64,000 nt of DNA from Mesorhizobium muleiense. Its GTDB lineage: Bacteria > Pseudomonadota > Alphaproteobacteria > Rhizobiales > Rhizobiaceae. Every line of letters starts with the position of its first letter. Positions within the stretch are counted from its first letter, which is position 1. A model generated the notes under the pieces. That model worked only from the letters and a program-made list of their open reading frames with translations. It did not search any database and was not told where the DNA came from. Both the position numbers and the translations under genes were made by a program. Positions 1-7,440 of the stretch are shown here, piece by piece. The stretch spans positions 1 to 64,000 of the forward strand of contig NZ_FNEE01000006.1 of NCBI RefSeq assembly GCF_900099905.1, given 5' to 3'.

Positions 1-245
1 GCACGCACCGCAAGTGCAGCCGTTTCCACCTCCGGCGCGCACTGCGCCGGGCTCGATCGCGGCCGCCGCGACTGCTCGGCCAGTCCTGCCTCGCCCTCGC
101 TCCGGTAGCGCAAAAGCAGCTTGTGGCCGCACGTCCGTCCGATACCGAAGCGCCGACACAACGCGCTCACATTCGCCCCCTCTGCGGAGGCGAGCCTCAC
201 GAACTCCAACCTCTGTTTCATCGCGCTTTTGTCCTTGAATGGCAT
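1..245 (-). CDS. IS481-like transposase, N-terminal part (cut by window edge)
   Basis: An 81-codon open frame starts at an ATG (complement of 243-245) and runs off the left edge. The product begins MPFKDKSAMKQRLEFV and continues with VSALCRRFGIGRTCGHKLLLRY and then EGEAGLAEQSRRPRSSP. The spacing of a helix-turn-helix (about residues 25-50) followed by a 'GLAEQSRRP' linker is characteristic of IS481/IS3-type transposases. The DDE catalytic domain would lie outside the window, so it cannot be said whether the gene is intact. It reads away from dinB. Family call is by motif recognition only. Confidence 0.72.
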   Translation of the reverse strand, partial: MPFKDKSAMKQRLEFVRLASAEGANVSALCRRFGIGRTCGHKLLLRYRSEGEAGLAEQSRRPRSSPAQCAPEVETAALAVR

Positions 246-324
246 CCCGAACCCCTCGCGCGCAATGCGCAAAACTGTTCGCGATGTCTTCGCACACCTG
301 TTCGCGATGTCTCCGGTCCAAACA
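246..324 (-). mobile_element. Probable IS end with two 15-bp direct repeats
   Basis: Upstream of the transposase start the sequence CTGTTCGCGATGTCT occurs twice, at 275-289 and 298-312, a 23-bp period. Just outside, the complement strand reads TGTTTGGACCGGAGACATCG from 324 inwards; a TGT start is common for IS481-family terminal inverted repeats. The repeats may be transposase-binding sites or part of the transposase promoter. The second terminal repeat is outside the window, so the exact IS boundary near 324 is inference. Confidence 0.45.
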
Positions 325-362
325 AAGGGGAGAAGGGGAGCCAATCTCGGTTCGGGGCCATG

Positions 363-1679
363 TCAGTCCTCGATCGGCTCGGGCGGGTGGGCATTGCGGC
401 CCTTGCCGAAGGTGTAGCCGGTCTCCACCGCCCTGCGGCCGAACTTGTCGCGCAGCGTGTCGATCGCGCCTTCGGCCATGGCACGCTTGCGTGACTGGAT
501 ATCGACGAGGTCGGGCGGATCGGCCTTTTCGTCCTTCGAGAGGTCGCTGACGCCGATGCCGAGCAGCCGGTATCTGGTGCCGTCCGCCTCCTTGCGCAGC
601 AGCTCGAGCCCGGTCGAGAAAATGCGGTCGGCCAGCCGTGTCGGGTCGCCGAGCTGCCGGTTGCGCGTGCGGGTCTTGAAATCCTGCGTCTTCAGCTTCA
701 GCACGACGGTGCGCCCGGCAATGCCGGACTTCTTCAGCCGCCCCGAGACTTTTTCCGACAGCGCTCTCAGCACCGAAACCAGTTGCTCGGGGGAGGCGAT
801 GTCGGTGTCGAAAGTGGTCTCTGCCGAGACGCTTTTCGCATCCTGGTCGGGGTGAACGCGGCGGTCGTCCTCGCCGCGTGAAAGATGGTACAGCCGGTCG
901 CCCATCACGCCGTAGCGGCGCATCAGGTCGCCGCGCTCCATGCGCTGCAACTGGCCGATGGTGCGGATGCCGTCGCGCTCAAGCGTGGCGGCGAAGGCTT
1001 TTCCCACCCCCCAGATCAGCGTCACCGGCTGCTCGGCCAGGAAGCCGGTCGCCTCGGCCTCGCCGATCACCGAAAAGCCGCGCGGCTTGCGAAAGTCCGA
1101 CGCCACCTTGGCCAGGAACTTGCAGTAGGAAAGGCCTGATGAAACGGTGATGCCGATCTCCTTCTCCACCTCGAGCGCGAAGCGTGCCAGCACCACCGCC
1201 GGCGGCAAGCCATGCAGGCGCTCGGTGCCGGCAAGGTCCAGAAACGCTTCGTCGATGGAGATCGGCTCGACCAGCGGCGTCAGCGCCTGCATCATGGCGC
1301 GCACCTCGCGGCCGACGCGACCATATTTTTCCATGTTAGGCGGGATGACGACCGCTTCCGGACAGGCTTCGAGCGCCTTGAACATCGGCATCGCCGAGCG
1401 CACCCCGTGGATGCGGGCGATGTAGCAAGCGGTGGAGACGACGCCGCGCTTGCCGCCGCCGATGATCAACGGCCGGTCCTTCAGCGCCGGGTTGTCGCGC
1501 TTTTCGACCGCCGCATAAAACGCGTCGCAGTCGATGTGGGCGAGATGCAGCCGGTAGAGCTCCGGATGGCGGGCCAGCCGTGGACTGCCGCAGCGCTCAC
1601 AGCGCCGTACCGCACCGCGCTGAAAGGTCAGGCAGTCGCGGCAAAAACCGTGATCGGGATTGTTGACAGGAACCGCCAT
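363..1679 (-). CDS. dinB: DNA polymerase IV (Y-family translesion polymerase)
   Basis: Error-prone Y-family polymerase that extends past DNA lesions. From the chosen ATG at 1679 the protein is 438 aa. Residues 13-30 carry a CRDC...CERC four-cysteine zinc-ribbon typical of Rhizobiales DinB. The palm begins at [13 protein letters not shown] (catalytic Asp about 50) and the signature SIDEAFLD is at 141-148, followed by fingers, thumb and little-finger regions. An upstream in-frame ATG at 1691 lies inside a LexA operator (1686-1700), so I prefer 1679; the operator then ends 6 bp from the start codon. Expected to be SOS-induced. The gene stands alone, with the transposase remnant beyond its 3' end. 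Confidence 0.93.
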   Translation of the reverse strand: MAVPVNNPDHGFCRDCLTFQRGAVRRCERCGSPRLARHPELYRLHLAHIDCDAFYAAVEKRDNPALKDRPLIIGGGKRGVVSTACYIARIHGVRSAMPMFKALEACPEAVVIPPNMEKYGRVGREVRAMMQALTPLVEPISIDEAFLDLAGTERLHGLPPAVVLARFALEVEKEIGITVSSGLSYCKFLAKVASDFRKPRGFSVIGEAEATGFLAEQPVTLIWGVGKAFAATLERDGIRTIGQLQRMERGDLMRRYGVMGDRLYHLSRGEDDRRVHPDQDAKSVSAETTFDTDIASPEQLVSVLRALSEKVSGRLKKSGIAGRTVVLKLKTQDFKTRTRNRQLGDPTRLADRIFSTGLELLRKEADGTRYRLLGIGVSDLSKDEKADPPDLVDIQSRKRAMAEGAIDTLRDKFGRRAVETGYTFGKGRNAHPPEPIED

Positions 1680-1685
1680 CGCTGC

Positions 1686-1700
1686 GAACATAAAGAGAAC
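1686..1700 (-). promoter_or_regulatory. LexA (SOS) box of dinB
   Basis: On the minus strand the sequence reads GTTC-TCTTTAT-GTTC, an exact match to the alphaproteobacterial LexA consensus GTTC-N7-GTTC. It lies immediately upstream of dinB, an archetypal SOS gene. The match is seen directly; repression by LexA follows from the known consensus. Confidence 0.85.
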
Positions 1701-1759
1701 AAAAGCAATGGTACGTCAGGACGGACGCCACGACAAGGCGGTGGGCCGGGAGAGAGTTC

Positions 1760-2335
1760 GTGAATACGACCATAGCGCCGCTGGTGCCCGAGCTTTGGGC
1801 GGATTTTGAAGATCTTTTCGGTAAGCAGGGTGCCTGCTACGGCTGTTGGTGCACGCATTTCCGGCTGTCGCCGGCCGCGCGCCGCGCCAGCAACCGGGAA
1901 CGCAACAAGGACCACATCAAGGCGCGGATCGAGGCCGGGCCGCCACCGGGCGTGCTGGCGTTCGAGGATGGCAAGGCGGTCGGCTGGATGCAGATCGGCC
2001 CGCGCGCCGACGTGCCCGAATGGAACAACAAGGGCAGGGGGTCGGCGCCGGTCGATCCCGCCGACGCCACCGATCCGGGCGTCTGAGCGATTTCCTGCTT
2101 CTTCATCCGCGTCAAGGCGCGCGGCAGGGGCGTGACGCACCGGCTGGTCGAAGGGGGGATCGAATTTGCTCGCCAGAATGGCGCGCGGCTGGTCGAGGCA
2201 TGCCCGATCGACCTGTCGAGAGATTCGCGTTCGATCGGGCTGTTCGTCGGCTCGTCGCGGGTCTTCGAGAAAGCCGGTTTCGAGAGGCTGGTCGAGCGCA
2301 AGGCGGGCCGGCCGCTGATGCGATTGGTGCTTTAG
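1760..2335 (+). pseudogene. GNAT-family N-acetyltransferase interrupted by an in-frame TGA
   Basis: The frame opens at ATG 1760 (MNTTIAPLVPELWADFEDLF...) and continues to 2335 (...ACPIDLSRDSRS...FEKAGFERLVERKAGRP). It is broken only by one TGA at 2084-2086, after ...DATDPGV. Both halves are in the same frame and together give a normal-sized acetyltransferase of about 190 aa. The N-terminal CYGCWCTHFRL segment and the C-terminal VFEKAGFE are typical of this GNAT subgroup. In homologues I recall, the interrupted position is Trp (GVW-AISCFF), so one TGG to TGA change explains the stop. It is most likely a recent nonsense mutation or a sequencing error; the downstream half has its own ATG at 2132 but lacks most of the acetyl-CoA site. 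Confidence 0.75.
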
Positions 2336-2458
2336 ACAACGCTGCTGTGCGCGCCGCGGCGACCGAACTATCGTAGTCGGCCTGCATATCAGACGCCCAT
2401 CCGGGAATAAATCCGGCTGCGGCCCGTTCCTCCTCGGATTTTTCCATGGAGGCCATCG

Positions 2459-3181
2459 ATGTTTCATTTTTCCCAGACTTCTCAGAAGACCTCTCGCTCG
2501 ATCCGGTTTGCCTGTCGGCCGGAAGATCATGGCGTCATCGCGCCGCCAGTGGCGGCCAAGACGGTCCTGCCGGACTGGTTCCGCAAACTGCCGCCGGTCG
2601 ATGCGCAGCAAGCCTCGGCCACCAACAATGGCCTGACCGTCAAGCGCTGCATGCCGTTTCTCGACGCGATGACAACCGGCTGGATCCTGCCGCTCGCGGC
2701 GACCGTCCGCCTTGAGGTCAAGGATGGCGGCAGCGCCGTCGATGCCGGCTGGGAGTTCGACAGGGTGATGGTGAGCAATCATGGCGCCCATCAGGTCGCC
2801 GGCAATCCGAAGGAACCGGCACCGCCATGCAAGTTTCACAATTACTGGTCGATCCGTACCCCGCCGGGCTGGAGTTGTCTGTTCCTGCCGCCGCTCAATC
2901 GGCCGGCTCAGCCTTTTGAATGCGTCGCCGGCATCGTCGATACCGACACCTACGCAGCCCACATCCATTTTCCGTTCTTTGCGACGGCGCCGGATGGCCT
3001 CTACGTCATCGAAAAGGGAACGCCGCTGGTCCAGGTCATACCGTTTCGCCGCGAAGATGCGGCGCTCAAGGCCGAGATCCAGGCGGAGACCGGAGCCGAG
3101 GCGACCGAGCGCGAAACGGTCTACCGCAACACGATTGCCAGCGAAGGCTGGTATCGCAAATGGGCCCGCGCGGCCCGCTAG
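2459..3181 (+). CDS. DUF6065 family protein
   Basis: A 240-aa protein of unknown function. The ATG at 2459 is preceded by GGAGG at 2447-2451, a well-placed ribosome binding site. The sequence has the features I associate with DUF6065: LPDWFRKLP near residue 40, NNGLTVKRCMPFLDAMTTGW (about 58-77), and a core rich in aromatics and prolines (KFHNYWSIRTPPGWSCLF, FFATAPDGLYVIEKGTPLVQVIPF). It has no signal peptide or membrane segment. It is probably a single-gene unit ending at the terminator at 3205. Function unknown; family call by recognition. Confidence 0.7.
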   Translation: MFHFSQTSQKTSRSIRFACRPEDHGVIAPPVAAKTVLPDWFRKLPPVDAQQASATNNGLTVKRCMPFLDAMTTGWILPLAATVRLEVKDGGSAVDAGWEFDRVMVSNHGAHQVAGNPKEPAPPCKFHNYWSIRTPPGWSCLFLPPLNRPAQPFECVAGIVDTDTYAAHIHFPFFATAPDGLYVIEKGTPLVQVIPFRREDAALKAEIQAETGAEATERETVYRNTIASEGWYRKWARAAR

Positions 3182-3204
3182 ACTTTTTCTGGAGAAGAAT
3201 ACGA

Positions 3205-3228
3205 AAACGGGGCCGCTAGGCCCCGTTT
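3205..3228 (+). terminator. Rho-independent-type hairpin after the DUF6065 gene
   Basis: A perfect 10-bp stem, AAACGGGGCC / GGCCCCGTTT, with loop GCTA, lies 24 bp after the stop codon of the DUF6065 gene. A-rich and T-rich ends make it usable from either side. A near twin is at 3778-3803. Confidence 0.75.
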
Positions 3229-3375
3229 CCTTGTGGATTGCCAAGCGCGGATGATTTTCAAGTCGAAGCGAACCGTCGCTCTGTCTTGACGCATCGGGGG
3301 CGGTCGGCAGCGAACGTGCACAATCCCTTTCAGCCGAATCGCAGACTTTTGAGATTGGCCGAAAACACCCCTCCC

Positions 3376-3745
3376 TCGTCATCCTAGGGCGAAGCGACGC
3401 AGACCCCTGGGATGCATACCGTTACCTTGGAGCGCTGCTGCGGTGCAGAACCTTTGATCGCCGAGGGACAGCGCCCCCCTCTGTCCTGCCGGACATCTCC
3501 CCCACAAGGAGGGAGATTGGCCTTCATCACTGATTTCGCCAACCACCAGCGTTGCAAAAAGAATGCTGTCCGCGAAGCTGCCAATCTCCCCCCAAGTGGG
3601 GGAGATGTCCGGCAGGACAGAGGGGGGCGCGAAGGATCGCTACAGAGCGCTTTTATTCTGCATTCTTCGGCGGATGTCACGGAATGGATCCCAGGGTCTG
3701 CACCGCGTCGCTTCGCTCCTTGCTCCACCCTAAGATTACGAACTC
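3376..3745. repeat. Nested palindromic repeat element (family A inside an outer inverted repeat)
   Basis: The non-coding stretch 3229-3777 is mostly this element. The inner part (3471-3630) has perfectly complementary 34-bp arms (3471-3504 and 3597-3630) containing TCCTGCCGGACATCTCCCCC. Between them is a core with GATTTCGCCAA at 3532-3542. Outside lies a second imperfect inverted repeat, with GGGCGAAGCGACGC near 3388 mirrored by GCGTCGCTTCGCTCC near 3707 and CTGGGAT mirrored by ATCCCAG. No protein-coding content is convincing. Other copies of the inner element or its core are near 21.3, 28.6 and 47.3 kb. Confidence 0.8.
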
Positions 3746-3777
3746 GTGGTGGCCTATGCCAATCGCCAGCGAATGCG

Positions 3778-3803
3778 AAACGGGGGCCGGCTGGCCCCCG
3801 TTT
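3778..3803. terminator. Terminator-type hairpin
   Basis: A perfect 11-bp stem, AAACGGGGGCC / GGCCCCCGTTT, with loop GGCT. It is nearly the same as the hairpin at 3205-3228 and in the same orientation; both are followed downstream by a CAAGTCGAAGCG motif. It could end transcripts coming from the Ser/Asn-rich gene on the minus strand. Confidence 0.6.
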
Positions 3804-3818
3804 GTCTTTCGATAGTTT

Positions 3819-3855
3819 AGAGCGGCGGACACAAGTCGAAGCGCGCCGCCGCTCT
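3819..3855 (-). terminator. Inverted repeat just downstream of the Ser/Asn-rich gene
   Basis: AGAGCGGCGG (3819-3828) and CCGCCGCTCT (3846-3855) are perfect complements separated by 17 bp. They start 16 bp after the stop codon of the minus-strand gene at 3871. There is no T-run on the minus strand, so a terminator role is likely from position but not certain. Confidence 0.45.
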
Positions 3856-3870
3856 ATCGTCCGGCCTATG

Positions 3871-4242
3871 TCAACGCCGCCAGTTGCGCGACCAGCCGCG
3901 ATCCGAACCGTTCGAGTTCGAGTTGGAGGAACTGTTCGACGATGAGTTCGAATTCGAGTTGCTCGAGGAATTGGAGCTGGAGTTCGAAGACGAGTTCGAA
4001 TTCGAATTGCTCGACGAATTAGAGCTGGAATTCGACGAACCGTTGGACGACGAATTGGAGCTCGAATTTGAAGAGCTGTTGCCAGCGACGATGAAGGAAC
4101 CGTCGCTTTGGCTGGACATTGCCGCCGGCGGACGCTCGGTTTCCGGCGCCCCCGCGGGAGACTCCTTCGCCTGCGCCGTGGTGCTCGCGAGCGCTGCCAT
4201 TCCTGCGACCAGTGTCGACTTGAGCTTCCAGTGTCTTGTCAT
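3871..4242 (-). CDS. Secreted Ser/Asn-repeat low-complexity protein
   Basis: A 123-aa protein I cannot assign to a family. ATG at 4242 has a strong ribosome binding site (AAGGAG, 8 bp spacing), which argues for a real gene. Residues 1-25 (MTRHWKLKSTLVAGMAALASTTAQA) look like a signal peptide with an AQA cleavage site. A short Pro/Ala segment follows, then about 60 residues made almost only of SSSN/SNSN tetrads, then a basic aromatic tail (SDRGWSRNWRR). The gene lies 156 bp downstream of the anti-sigma gene on the same strand, so it may be a target or partner of the ECF sigma system. The repeat tract could form a flexible extracytoplasmic linker or coat polymer. Repeat number may vary between strains. 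Confidence 0.65.
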   Translation of the reverse strand: MTRHWKLKSTLVAGMAALASTTAQAKESPAGAPETERPPAAMSSQSDGSFIVAGNSSSNSSSNSSSNGSSNSSSNSSSNSNSNSSSNSSSNSSSNSNSNSSSNSSSNSNSNGSDRGWSRNWRR

Positions 4243-4397
4243 GGTAGTTACTCCTTGTTTCAGACCGGACCGGCAGTTGCGGCCCGGCGGAGTAACGGGC
4301 GATCGCCGGCTTTATTCCATTCAAAGAAAGTTGGATTCCATTTCAGAGCAAGCCGGGCCAGAGCAAGCGGGGTCAGAGCAGCCGGGCCGTCGCAGTT

Positions 4398-5189
4398 TCA
4401 CTTCCGGTCCTTCTGACGGATCTCGTCCAGCGCTTTGACTTCCTCCTCGGCTGACATCGGAGCGCCTGCTTCGATCGCCGAAAGATAGGCGTCGAGGGCT
4501 TCGGTCGACGAGGCCGGGGCATAGCCTCCGGCGTCGCCCGGCGCCACGACCGCGAAGCTGACGCGCCATTCGTCGCCGGAACGGCAGGCGACCGACATCA
4601 CCGTGGAGCGGTCCTGCGAGTCGACCTCGAATTCGCGGCACAAATCCTGCGAATCGTTACGGAACGTAGCGATGGCCCGAAACCGGTCGCTGATCCCGGC
4701 GAGCTTGATCTCCTTGCCGGACTCGACCGTTTCAAGGGCCTGGGCCAGGCCCGGCCTGATGACGCCGGCAACCCACAAGCCGCCCTGCGTGCGTTCGTTG
4801 CTGCCTGCTGCCCAATAGCCGGCGAGCCCGCCGCCAATTGCCGCCGCGAGAGAGGCGGCAATTGGCAGCATCCATCGAGACCTCGAAGCAGGCCCTGCCA
4901 AGCGCCTGTTGCCGAAGGGCAGTATCGATGCTGTCGCCGCTTTCTCGCCGGCACGCCTGGCCTCGATCATCTGCTCGACGGCCGCGACAAGTTTTTCGGG
5001 AACCGGCTCGTCGAGCAGCGGCTTCAGCGCGGCCTGCGCCTGCGCTCTGGTTTCGATGAACACAGCAATCCTGGCCACCAGACGGTCGTCCGTTTCCATC
5101 GCCTGCTCGATCCTGGCGACCATGTCCGGATCAAGCTCACCGTCGGCGAACCGCATCAGGATTTCGTCCGAAAAAGTCTCTTCGGTCAT
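4398..5189 (-). CDS. Membrane-anchored anti-sigma factor
   Basis: A 263-aa protein. The N-terminal DEILMRFADGELDPDMVARIE (about 8-28) is the typical start of a cytoplasmic anti-sigma domain. One membrane segment follows at about 107-127 (WMLPIAASLAAAIGGGLAGYW), then a 135-aa periplasmic region. No HxxxCxxC zinc motif is visible. The ATG overlaps the sigma factor stop by 4 bp (ATGA), which indicates translational coupling. Inferred role: it holds the ECF sigma factor inactive at the membrane until an envelope signal is sensed by the periplasmic part. The signal is unknown. Confidence 0.82.
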   Translation of the reverse strand: MTEETFSDEILMRFADGELDPDMVARIEQAMETDDRLVARIAVFIETRAQAQAALKPLLDEPVPEKLVAAVEQMIEARRAGEKAATASILPFGNRRLAGPASRSRWMLPIAASLAAAIGGGLAGYWAAGSNERTQGGLWVAGVIRPGLAQALETVESGKEIKLAGISDRFRAIATFRNDSQDLCREFEVDSQDRSTVMSVACRSGDEWRVSFAVVAPGDAGGYAPASSTEALDAYLSAIEAGAPMSAEEEVKALDEIRQKDRK

Positions 5190-5728
5190 TTTGCAGCCCC
5201 TTTTGTGACCGGAGAACGGGTGGGCGCCGAAGTTATTCCAGTCGCCTCCGCCAGATTCCTCCTCGCCCGGGCCAGCCTGCTCATCACCGTCCCGATCGGC
5301 ACGGCAAGGACTTCCGCGGCCTCCTTGTAGGAAAGCTCTTCGACACAGACCAGAAGCAGCACGTCGCGCTGGTCGGCGGCGAGATCGCCTATGGCTTGCG
5401 CCACGCTGTTCAGCGCCAGCCGCGCCTCCATCTCGCGCTCACCGGAAACGCCGGCGATGTCATGGCGCCCGTCGATATCGTCCTGCGGGCCGGCGACCTT
5501 GCGCTTGCGGATGTCGTCGATCCACAGGTTTCTCAGGATCGTGAACATCCACGCGTCGAAGCGCGTCCCTGGCTCGAAACGCTGCTCGTTGGCGAGCGCC
5601 CGTTCGCAGGCGCGCTGGACAAGATCGTCCGCGATGTCGCGGGACCGGCACAGCGCAATCGCGAACCGGCGCAGATTCGGCAGAAAAGCGACAAGCTGAT
5701 CTTGGACGCGGTCGGCTTTTTCCGGCAT
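5186..5728 (-). CDS. ECF-family RNA polymerase sigma factor
   Basis: A 180-aa sigma-70 family member with only regions 2 and 4. Region 2 runs from FLPNLRRFAIALCRSRDIADDLVQRACERAL through RFDAWMFTILRNLWIDDIRKR. Region 4 contains DLAADQRDVLLLVCVEELSYKEAAEVLAVPIGTVMSRLARARRNL. The frame is open far upstream, but ATG 5728 has GGAG 6 bp before it and gives the normal ECF length. It is coupled to the anti-sigma gene by a 4-bp overlap and divergent from the subtilisin-like gene at 5854. It probably directs its own operon and perhaps the divergent genes. Confidence 0.9.
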   Translation of the reverse strand: MPEKADRVQDQLVAFLPNLRRFAIALCRSRDIADDLVQRACERALANEQRFEPGTRFDAWMFTILRNLWIDDIRKRKVAGPQDDIDGRHDIAGVSGEREMEARLALNSVAQAIGDLAADQRDVLLLVCVEELSYKEAAEVLAVPIGTVMSRLARARRNLAEATGITSAPTRSPVTKGAAK

Positions 5729-5743
5729 GTTGCTCCAGGTTCT

Positions 5744-5768
5744 GGAATAAAGCGGCCCCGCGCCCGTT
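5744..5768 (+). promoter_or_regulatory. Candidate ECF promoter reading toward the protease gene
   Basis: GGAAT (5744-5748), 16 bp, CGTT (5765-5768) resembles the GGAAC-N16/17-CGTT promoters used by many alphaproteobacterial ECF sigma factors. It lies between the sigma gene and the divergent secreted protease and points toward the protease, ending 85 bp before its start codon. The same interval shows a GGAA...TTCC mirror. A match this short could occur by chance. Confidence 0.35.
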
Positions 5769-5853
5769 CCTCGCAAGGCTAGCTTATTGCCAGACAGCTC
5801 CGCTAGCCTCGCGATGTTGAAAATCGGCGATGGCCGGAAATGTGAGGGAGACC

Positions 5854-7290
5854 ATGCGCGCCACCTCCTGGTTGAGACCAAAAGCCCTGCTGCTTTTCTG
5901 GGTCGCCGTCGCATTGCTCGTCGATCCTCAGGCGCCGGGCGGCCAGCTCGCGCTCGGCGAGTTCGGACCAAGATCGGCGTTGGCCGATGACGACGGTGGC
6001 GGTGACGATGGTGGCGACGATGGCGGTGGTGATGACGGCGGTCAGTCCGGCGCTTCGCCCGGTGGCTCGCGAACGACGTCCAGCCGATCGACCGGCCCGA
6101 ACCTGTTTCGCGCGCTGACGGATCGGTTTCTTCCGCGCCCGCCAAGGCGCAGCGGCAGGCGCGCGCAACGGCCAGCCGCCCCTTTGCCGTCTCGGGTACC
6201 GGGCCAGATCGTGGCGACCGGGCTGAGTTCGGCTGAGATCGGTCGGCTTCAGGCAACCGGCTTCACCGTACTGGACCGTGCCGACATTCAGCTTCTTGGA
6301 TCGGAGCTGATTCGGCTGCGCATTCCACCCAACATGCCGCTGGAGGCTGCGCGCGATCTTGTCATCGATGCCGCTCCGCAGTCGACGGCAGATTTCGTGC
6401 ATTACTACCGGCCGGGACAGGAAGCTGAATGTGCCGGGCCGCACTGCGCCGCCGCGGGCCTGATCGGCTGGCCGGCCGGTAGCGGACTGCCAGCCGGCTG
6501 CGGTGGCAATGTCACGATCGGCCTTATCGACACCGCGATCAATCCTGCGCATGACGCCTTCTCGAAAGGCCGGGTCGAAGTTCTTCGCCTGTCGGACGAC
6601 GGCGTTCCCGAGTCCGGCCGCCAGCACGGCACCGCCGTCGCGGCCCTGCTTGTCGGCGGCGCCGACAGCCGTACTCCCGGCCTGCTGCCGCACGCCAGGC
6701 TCATCGCGGTCGATGCGTTTCATCGGGGCGATCGCCAGGATGACCGCTCGGACGCCTACGATCTGCTTCGCGCGCTCGATCTTCTTTCGGCGCGCGGCGT
6801 GCAGGTGACGAATATGAGCCTGTCGGGTCCTGCGAATGCGCTTCTCGAGCAGGTTGTCCGAAGACTCTCCGAACGCGGCATGGTGATCGTCGCCGCCGCC
6901 GGCAATGGCGGCCCAAAAGCCGGGCCTGCCTATCCGGCGGCCTATGCTGAAGTGATCGCGGTGACGGCGGTCGACCGCATGAAACGCCCATACAGGCGCG
7001 CCGGCCGCGGCGAGCATATCGACCTGGCCGCTCCCGGCGTCCAAGTGTGGACGGCCGCGTCGGTCAGCGGCGCACGGCCGAAGACCGGCACCTCCTTCGC
7101 GGCGCCCTTCGTCACCGCAGCCGCTGCCTTGATGAAATCGGCAAACAGCAACGCCACCGCAGCCGACATTCAAGACGCGCTCGGCAAGTCGGCGGAAGAT
7201 CTCGGCGCGCCGGGCAAGGACGACGTCTTCGGCTGGGGCCTGCTCAATGCCAGCGCCGCTTGCCTCGTCACGTCGAAGAAGGCGACCTGA
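5854..7290 (+). CDS. Secreted S8 (subtilisin-like) serine protease
   Basis: A 478-aa protein. The ATG at 5854 follows GAGGGAG and begins a signal peptide (LRPKALLLFWVAVALLV, ending near SALA). The mature protein opens with an acidic Asp/Gly tract (DDGGGDDGGDDGGGDDGG, about 47-66). The S8 catalytic residues are visible: Asp226 in LIDTAIN, His258 in RQHGTAVAALL, oxyanion Asn351 in AAGNGGP, and Ser414 in GTSFAAPFVTAAA. It is divergent from the ECF sigma / anti-sigma operon, with a possible ECF promoter between them, so it may be a regulon member or process the anti-sigma or the Ser/Asn-rich protein. That link is inference. Confidence 0.9.
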   Translation: MRATSWLRPKALLLFWVAVALLVDPQAPGGQLALGEFGPRSALADDDGGGDDGGDDGGGDDGGQSGASPGGSRTTSSRSTGPNLFRALTDRFLPRPPRRSGRRAQRPAAPLPSRVPGQIVATGLSSAEIGRLQATGFTVLDRADIQLLGSELIRLRIPPNMPLEAARDLVIDAAPQSTADFVHYYRPGQEAECAGPHCAAAGLIGWPAGSGLPAGCGGNVTIGLIDTAINPAHDAFSKGRVEVLRLSDDGVPESGRQHGTAVAALLVGGADSRTPGLLPHARLIAVDAFHRGDRQDDRSDAYDLLRALDLLSARGVQVTNMSLSGPANALLEQVVRRLSERGMVIVAAAGNGGPKAGPAYPAAYAEVIAVTAVDRMKRPYRRAGRGEHIDLAAPGVQVWTAASVSGARPKTGTSFAAPFVTAAAALMKSANSNATAADIQDALGKSAEDLGAPGKDDVFGWGLLNASAACLVTSKKAT

Positions 7291-7440
7291 AGCTCCACTG
7301 TCGATGCCGGAGGATAGCGCGGAGGGCGAAGGCTGGTTATAGACCGGCTTCCAGCCCCAACGAGGGGATTGCACCCCAACGGTTTCCGATTACGGTTGCG
7401 GCTGGAGTTTTTACCACAGAAACAGCAACGGAGATTCTGC

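Noticed and set aside
2112-2456. A 114-codon minus-strand ORF starting MASMEKSEEERAAAGFIPGW
   Set aside because: The first 35 residues look protein-like, but most of the frame is antisense to the GNAT gene and I recognise no family. It is left out for lack of support.
3376-3745. The palindromic elements as CRISPR or integron (attC) arrays
   Set aside because: There is no regular repeat-spacer structure, no cas genes and no integrase. The units are single palindromes dispersed between genes.
3884-4438. A 184-codon plus-strand ORF rich in EFEFEL repeats
   Set aside because: It is the complement of the SSSN repeat tract. The minus-strand gene has a strong ribosome binding site and a signal peptide, and this frame has neither.
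5186-6256. Extension of the ECF sigma gene to a 356-aa frame
   Set aside because: The extra N-terminus overlaps the divergent protease gene and is a shadow. ATG 5728 with a good ribosome binding site gives the normal ECF length.
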